DNA from: Rickettsiaceae bacterium
Lineage (GTDB): Bacteria; Pseudomonadota; Alphaproteobacteria; Rickettsiales; UBA1997
Assembly (NCBI GenBank): GCA_021323225.1
Contig: JAJTCH010000004.1
Location: 90,553-154,552 of the forward strand
DNA: 64,000 bases
Reading direction: 5' to 3'
The position numbers were made by a program, and so were the translations under genes. Of this stretch, positions 59,401-64,000 are shown in pieces. The notes below the pieces were generated by a model. That model was not told the origin of the DNA. It ran no database searches and saw nothing but the letters and a program-made list of their open reading frames with translations. The first letter of the stretch is position 1. Each line of letters starts with the position of its first letter.

Positions 59401-59997
59401 TTATCTCAAATGTTGTTTCAAAATATCATCTCTAGTTATTACAGGAATTGTGGAGATATTTTGTTGGTTAGTAGAATTTATAATAGTATAGCTTTTCAGC
59501 GCTTCATCGGATGTTGCGTCTTTAGCGGTTTGTTCTCCGATGTCTTTAGTCTGTTTTGCCAGATCTCCCTCGGCATTCATGCTGGTGTTGGTGGCAGAAA
59601 CTGAAGCGGTTGCCGTTGCGCTTGATAATACTGCAGTTCCAACTGTTGCCCAGAATGTTGCAGCAGAGCCTGCGGTTAAGACGGTGGTAACAACCGCCCC
59701 AACTGCAACCGTTGCAGTTCCGGCGTTGATGTTTAGGTTATTACCGGCATTTATGTTTGAAGAAGCAATATTGGTGATGTTTGTTGAATCATTGGTCTTT
59801 TGTTTGATGTGATAAAGTGAATTGTATTGAATATCATGTCAGCAATTCCAATGGAAGATGAGATGATATTTGCGCCGACTTTTGCTATTCCGTGGTAGGG
59901 TCTTGAGGTGTAGGCGTGGCGGTATTCATTTAAGATGTCATTTTGAATGGTAAGATTTTGAACGAGGTTGTTTTGTTGGGTTAAGTAATTGATGATT
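59401..59997 (-). pseudogene. Rearranged orphan copy of the cdiA 3' region with toxin deleted
   Basis: From right to left it copies three parts of the main gene. First 'NNLVQNLTIQNDILNEYRHA' to 'DMIF' (about 59,835-59,990). Then, after a frame change, 'NDSTNITNIASSNINAGNNL' (59,729-59,830) fused in frame to an Ala/Thr-rich stretch and 'MNAEGDLAKQTKDIGEQTAK' up to 'DEALKSY' (59,488-59,720). This is fused in frame to 'NQQNISTIPVITRDDILKQH' 'LR' and a stop. The whole toxin body is missing. The frame 59,401-59,838 is open without an ATG at its start. It is a decayed reservoir or scar of module exchange. Confidence 0.7.
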
Positions 59998-60447
59998 TTA
60001 GTTACCCAATGCAGGACCAATAGAAAGCGCTACTAGGTACAATATGTGTAATAATAATAATAATGGAATTAGCCAAAGAATTCTAAAAATTGTCCTTTGC
60101 CAAAGACTTTTTATATAAAAACCAGTACCTAGAACAAAGACATAGCCAACGACGCTTATACTAAGTCCGATGCCTTCAATACCAAAAAATTTTATACTGG
60201 TTAGTCCAAAAAAATAATTCAAAATCATTATTAAACTAAACATTGTGCATACTATCTTTCCTATAATTGGATCAGAAACTTGTCTAAATAAAAATGATGC
60301 CACAAGATATATAATCAATAAGATAATTGCCCATCCACCAACATTGCTTAAAGTCTCTGCAAACAATAAAGAAGCGCAAAGAAAGCATATTAGATAAATT
60401 AAAATTCTTTTGATTACAGTTATTCTTTCTTCTTTGTCTATGGTCAT
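59998..60447 (-). CDS. Probable CdiI-like immunity protein of the main cdiA gene
   Basis: 149 aa with four membrane segments ('LIYLICFLCASLLFAETLSN', 'GWAIILLIIYLVASFLF', 'VCTMFSLIMILNYFFG', 'LWLIPLLLLLHILYL'). It starts 3 nt after the cdiA stop codon, the standard place for a CDI immunity gene. No family is recognised, which is normal for these fast-evolving proteins. It should protect the cell from the toxin at the end of the adjacent CdiA-like protein. Confidence 0.65.
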   Translation of the reverse strand: MTIDKEERITVIKRILIYLICFLCASLLFAETLSNVGGWAIILLIIYLVASFLFRQVSDPIIGKIVCTMFSLIMILNYFFGLTSIKFFGIEGIGLSISVVGYVFVLGTGFYIKSLWQRTIFRILWLIPLLLLLHILYLVALSIGPALGN

Positions 60448-60450
60448 AAT

Positions 60451-63400
60451 TTATTTTAGGTATTGTCTTAGGATATCTTCCCTTGTCACAATAGAAGGAG
60501 TGCTGATGTTTTGTTGAGATGTGGGATTAATTAAATTATTTATAACATTATTACTTAAAGACTGCTTTGGAATAAGTCGAACAGGTTGTGTTACTAAACT
60601 ATCAATTCCTATATTTATCGCTCTTCCTGAGTATGGATTTTCTCCAAAATATGTTGCACTTTCAAAACCATTTTGCTTCATATTATAAACTCCCATTCCA
60701 ATTTTTGCGATAAGATCCGCTCCCCATTGAGTGCTGATTAGAGTATTTGCAAATGGCCCAGCCCCAAAATTAGTTTTTGCCGCTGAATTTCCTACTTCTA
60801 CAACTTCTCCTAAAGAATGATATAGGGCCTCCGATGCTATAGTTCTACCAGCAGAAAAGTTTCCAATAGTTCTTGCAGATGCTATGACTGGTAATCCATC
60901 TCTTTCTCCCACAACTATTCCATCTAATTGGGTGTGGGTATAACCAAGATTTATAAGTTTTTGTTTTATATCAAAATCACCATTATTTCTAAAGCCATTA
61001 ATAATATCTGCTAAATCATATCGATTGTTAAGTTCATCAGAAAATCCAATCACGTCCATTTTTAAATCAGTATTAATAGATGGGGATTTACCATTTTGTT
61101 TATAATCATCAGCGTCAAAATGCTCGAATTCCTCAAGCCTTAAACTGTAAGCAATTTTGTTATCTTTATTGAGATTACTGGCATCAGTTACTTCATAAAT
61201 TCCTGTATCCTTATCCTTTATATCAACATCTATAATTTTACGATTCCTATCCACATAAGTCGCATTATTCTCCCCCGCATTCCTACCAACCTGACTTCCC
61301 GCAAACACACTAGCACCATCATCAGGCCCAACAATTCCTGCAGAAGTTAGTGCTCCAGCAAGCTTAGAAGCTTCAATTATTTGAGCATTAGTTAAGTCGG
61401 TATTGTCCTTTAGGAATGCACCAAGTGATTCACCGATTACTCCACTTGCAGCACCTGCTGCGCAGTTGTTTCCACCAGCAGCGTTCATGGCACAGCCAAG
61501 AGCTGCGTGAAGAGTAAGTTGGGTTGTGGTGTTAATAGTTGGTGCAGTATAGGAGATCATATGGCCATTTTGATCAACTGTTATGCTTCCGTGAGCAGCT
61601 TTACCAATCTGGTTTGCTGCGATTTCTCCTACAGCATTTATGAGTAGATTCCTGGTTGATTCTTTAAATGTTTCAGAGAAGGAATCACCATTAATTGTGC
61701 TTTGTGCTGCTGAACTTGAAACACTTTGAACAAGGGAGTCTTTAAGTGCAGTTCCGATGGTGCTGTTTGCTTGGGCTGTGGTGTTTGTGGCAACTGCAAT
61801 TTTATCAATTCCCGAGGTTAATCCGAAAGTTAGTAATGCAGTTCCACCGGCAATCGCATAACTTTTCAGCGCTTCATCGGATGTTGTATCTTTAGCAGTT
61901 TGTTCCCCGATGTCTTTAGTCTGTTTTGCCAGATCTCCCTCAGCATTCATGCTGGTGTTGGTGGCAGAAACACTTGCAGTAGCCATTGCTGAAGAGGCAA
62001 CTGCGGTGGTGACGGCAAAGGTTGCGGTTGCAGCTGATACTGTTCCTGCCGCTGCGGCTGTGGCGGTAACAGGTGCTGCAGCTCCGGCAGTAAGTATTGT
62101 TGCGGCAACTGCTGCAACCGCAACCGCCGCAGTTCCCGCATCAGTTAATCCCCTATTATTATCAGCCCAGTTTTTACTGCTGTCAGTTATTGGAGCGTAA
62201 AGAACATTAGTTTTGTTGTTGTGAAGATAAGTTAGGTAATTAAGACCTGATAATTCTTCTGCTGATATTTCTTTGGTCTGGGTGTTTAAGCTTCCTGAGT
62301 TTGAATCAAAGAGTTTGGAGTTGTAAGAGGTGTTGATGTTGTTTGCGATGTTAAAGTTAAAACCATCATTTTTGGCGGATAATTTTGTGTTGGTGGTGTC
62401 GGTGTTAAAGCTTCCGTCGTTCCAGTTGTTGAAGCTTAGGGTTCTGGTGGTTTTCTCTTCGTGGGTGGTGATAGAGGAAGATTGATCGGCTAAAATGTGA
62501 AGATTGTTAGCTTCGATATTTACCTGGCCTTGGATGGCGGGGTTGGATTTGTCTGTTGTTGTGTCGGAGGTTCCGGCATTGATGTTGCTTGCCTGGATAA
62601 TGGTGTTTTGATTGGTGTTGATGTTTAGGTTGTTGCCGGCATTTATGTTTGAAGAAGCAATATTGGTGATGTTTGTTGAATCATTGGTCTTTTGTTTGAT
62701 GTTATAAAGCGAGTTGTCTTTAAGGTCGTTTTTTTGGTCACGCAGATAGTTTGCATCAATTTTATCGGTGATTGAATCAGGAAGGAATTTGCTGGCAACT
62801 TTTTGTATTGGATCATCAATTGCTTTATTAAGCGGACTGATAATGTTATGGGCATAATTAAATATCATATCAGCCATCCCCATGGAAAATGAGGTGATAT
62901 TTGCGCCGACTTTTGCTATTCCGTGGTAGGAGTTTGAGGTGTTGGCGTAGTGGTATTCATTTAAGATGTCATTTTGAATGACAAGGTTTTGAACGAGGTT
63001 ATTTTGCCCCGTCAAGTAATTGCCATTAGCATCAGTTTGATAAGAACCATCAGGATTTTGAAGCAAAGTTAAAGTCCCGATATTTAGATTATTGTTGGTA
63101 TTAATGTCTGATGATTGGATCAAAATATTATTATTGGCAGAAAGATTAATGTTGGTTGCTGATATGTCAGATTTGGCGGCGGTTTCTATATAGTCAACTC
63201 TGGTTGATGAAGAAGTTTTGACTGATCCTTTTTTATGAGACTCGACGCTATGATATGAAGAATCTACGGCATTTACGATATTAATATTGTGGTCAGCATT
63301 AATATTGATGTCATTTTCTACGCTGATTTTACTGCCGATGATATTTGTATTATTGCCGGAAGATAGGATTAAATTATTTCCAGATTCGATGTTGCTGCTG

Positions 63401-63738
63401 ATATTGGTTATATTATCAGTAACACTCATCCCACCCTTTTTCCTATTTCCCCATCTACTCTCATTCTTATTCCTTAACTGCAGAGTTTCTACGTTGATGT
63501 CATTTCCCGCTGTGATTATTGTATCGCCGGTACTAGTTATGTTGGCAGCTTGGTTATTAAAGTTTTCTCCAGCATTAATTATTAAACTCCCCGCCGTGAT
63601 CCCTGCAGTTTCCAGAATTGTTGATCTTATGTTTCTCTGGTCTGTAGTTGAGCCTCCATTGTTAATATAGGCGGTGCTGTTGCTGTTTAGCAGATTGATA
63701 TCATTTGTTAGGATGGTTGCGGAGTTGGTGTAACTGAC
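60451..63738 (-). CDS. CdiA/filamentous haemagglutinin-like exoprotein, C-terminal part
   Basis: At least 992 aa from ATG 63,429; the frame is open without a stop to 63,738. Residues 1-400 (from that ATG) are haemagglutinin repeats ('NINADHNINIV', 'SSNINAGNNLNINT') that build a beta-helix. An Ala-rich hydrophobic segment and 'MNAEGDLAKQTKDIGEQ' lead into a pretoxin domain of DUF637 character ('LTLHAALGCAMNAAGGNNCA'). 'SQVGRNAGENNATYVDRN' is in the place of the VENN motif. The last 250 residues, ending 'IVTREDILRQYLK', should be the toxin; its activity is not recognisable. A frameshift separates it from its upstream part. Export would need a TpsB such as the protein at 36-37.6 kb. Confidence 0.75.
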   Translation of the reverse strand, partial: VSYTNSATILTNDINLLNSNSTAYINNGGSTTDQRNIRSTILETAGITAGSLIINAGENFNNQAANITSTGDTIITAGNDINVETLQLRNKNESRWGNRKKGGMSVTDNITNISSNIESGNNLILSSGNNTNIIGSKISVENDININADHNINIVNAVDSSYHSVESHKKGSVKTSSSTRVDYIETAAKSDISATNINLSANNNILIQSSDINTNNNLNIGTLTLLQNPDGSYQTDANGNYLTGQNNLVQNLVIQNDILNEYHYANTSNSYHGIAKVGANITSFSMGMADMIFNYAHNIISPLNKAIDDPIQKVASKFLPDSITDKIDANYLRDQKNDLKDNSLYNIKQKTNDSTNITNIASSNINAGNNLNINTNQNTIIQASNINAGTSDTTTDKSNPAIQGQVNIEANNLHILADQSSSITTHEEKTTRTLSFNNWNDGSFNTDTTNTKLSAKNDGFNFNIANNINTSYNSKLFDSNSGSLNTQTKEISAEELSGLNYLTYLHNNKTNVLYAPITDSSKNWADNNRGLTDAGTAAVAVAAVAATILTAGAAAPVTATAAAAGTVSAATATFAVTTAVASSAMATASVSATNTSMNAEGDLAKQTKDIGEQTAKDTTSDEALKSYAIAGGTALLTFGLTSGIDKIAVATNTTAQANSTIGTALKDSLVQSVSSSAAQSTINGDSFSETFKESTRNLLINAVGEIAANQIGKAAHGSITVDQNGHMISYTAPTINTTTQLTLHAALGCAMNAAGGNNCAAGAASGVIGESLGAFLKDNTDLTNAQIIEASKLAGALTSAGIVGPDDGASVFAGSQVGRNAGENNATYVDRNRKIIDVDIKDKDTGIYEVTDASNLNKDNKIAYSLRLEEFEHFDADDYKQNGKSPSINTDLKMDVIGFSDELNNRYDLADIINGFRNNGDFDIKQKLINLGYTHTQLDGIVVGERDGLPVIASARTIGNFSAGRTIASEALYHSLGEVVEVGNSAAKTNFGAGPFANTLISTQWGADLIAKIGMGVYNMKQNGFESATYFGENPYSGRAINIGIDSLVTQPVRLIPKQSLSNNVINNLINPTSQQNISTPSIVTREDILRQYLK

Positions 63739-64000
63739 TCAGATTTGTAATACTTCCTGCGCTTGAGATGATACTCAGATTATTCAACGCCGTGATATTG
63801 CTGAAGTTCTGATTTAATATGCTGCCGCTGGCAGTAAGGCTTATATTGTTTCTTGCCGTTACTAATCCCCTGTTTGTTATACTTCCATTGGTTGAGTTTA
63901 AGCTAAGATTATTCCCCGCATATAAAGTAGCGCTGTTGCTGCTGCCGTTGTTGTTATCATTCCCAATCCTATCCCTAGTCGCCTGGCTCAGATAAATCTT
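63701..64000 (-). pseudogene. Upstream part of the cdiA-like gene in a shifted frame, cut by window edge
   Basis: One hundred codons of haemagglutinin repeats ('SATLYAGNNLSLNSTNGSIT', 'LTASGSILNQNFSNITALNN', 'LSIISSAGSITNL') enter from the right edge and stop at 63,701. The downstream frame begins at 63,738, so the two overlap by 38 bp. Removing one T near 63,738 would join them as 'NLSSYTNSATIL'. The gene is therefore broken, frameshifted by a sequencing error, or read by slippage. Confidence 0.65.

Noticed and set aside
61910..62200. Plus-strand frame opposite the Ala-rich part of the cdiA-like gene
   Set aside because: It mirrors the Ala/Thr-rich minus-strand codons. A similar plus-strand frame occurs opposite the orphan copy near 59,540-59,812 only because the DNA is duplicated.
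1..64000. tRNA, rRNA or CRISPR
   Set aside because: I looked for cloverleaf-like GGTTCRA arms and regularly spaced repeats. GGTTCGA at 8,353-8,359 is part of a small hairpin without a tRNA context, and no repeat-spacer array is present.

Overview
The window is AT-rich (roughly one third G+C by eye) and comes from a Gram-negative bacterium. It encodes a LpxR-type lipid A deacylase, a FhaC-type two-partner secretion porin, a filamentous haemagglutinin/CdiA-like exoprotein and other outer-membrane proteins. The small XRE regulator, the 'SFPASDPPS' tail protein, the DUF6496, CsbD, DUF883 and KGG-type stress proteins, the ankyrin proteins and the many gene remnants fit a low-GC alphaproteobacterium with host or protist associations. 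That placement is inference; there is no rRNA or other marker gene here. I see no tRNA, rRNA or CRISPR array.

Layout. 0-8 kb is an accessory island: a tyrosine integrase, a PD-(D/E)XK-like protein, an orphan histidine kinase, an XRE regulator, an ankyrin gene broken in a poly-A run, a zinc-ribbon protein, and the wreck of a type I restriction-modification locus (RhuM/HsdS chimera, AlbA_2 protein, HsdR start). 8-25 kb is a mosaic of small metabolic and stress genes (GNAT, BaiN-like flavoprotein, DUF4385, VPS62-like secreted protein, ArsC-like reductase, ChrA, DODA dioxygenase, pirin, class D beta-lactamase, FMN reductase, UDG-like protein, DUF72). Between them lie remnants of phosphatidylserine decarboxylase, a sensor kinase and a metal-efflux outer-membrane factor, several dispersed repeats, an unrecognised two-gene operon (14,972-16,275), and a strongly diverged PEP-carboxylase homologue (22,010-24,061).

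25.3-31.8 kb is one tightly packed minus-strand operon: a nucleotidyltransferase, an HPr-kinase-like ATPase, a PqqD-domain protein with a long acidic tail, three family-2 glycosyltransferases and GalE. It looks like a pathway that modifies a carrier, peptide or surface glycan, and its product is unknown. 32-39 kb holds a saccharopine-dehydrogenase-like protein, a GntA/DUF1989 pair, a FhaC-like porin whose POTRA region is mostly replaced by a charged linker, and a DCC-DUF4166 fusion.

40.5-55.5 kb is a stress block of short genes, many with strong GGAG-type ribosome binding sites and individual terminators: CBS protein, beta-barrel, lipoprotein, CsbD, a KdpD/KdpE-like two-component system without a kdpFABC operon nearby, Zn-alcohol dehydrogenase, hemerythrin, KGG repeat protein, low-complexity Asn/Ser/Gly proteins, DUF883, membrane-anchored Hsp20, a PfpI-like protein and a low-affinity iron permease.

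55.7-64 kb begins with LpxR and then becomes a contact-dependent-inhibition (CDI) type locus read leftward from the window edge: a cdiA-like gene (frameshifted near 63,720), its probable immunity gene, and an array of orphan cdiA fragments and toxin tails alternating with four more small, mostly membrane, immunity-like genes. This array, the PqqD/HprK/NTase/glycosyltransferase operon, the PEPC-like protein and the small cytosolic-plus-membrane operon are the most interesting parts of the window.
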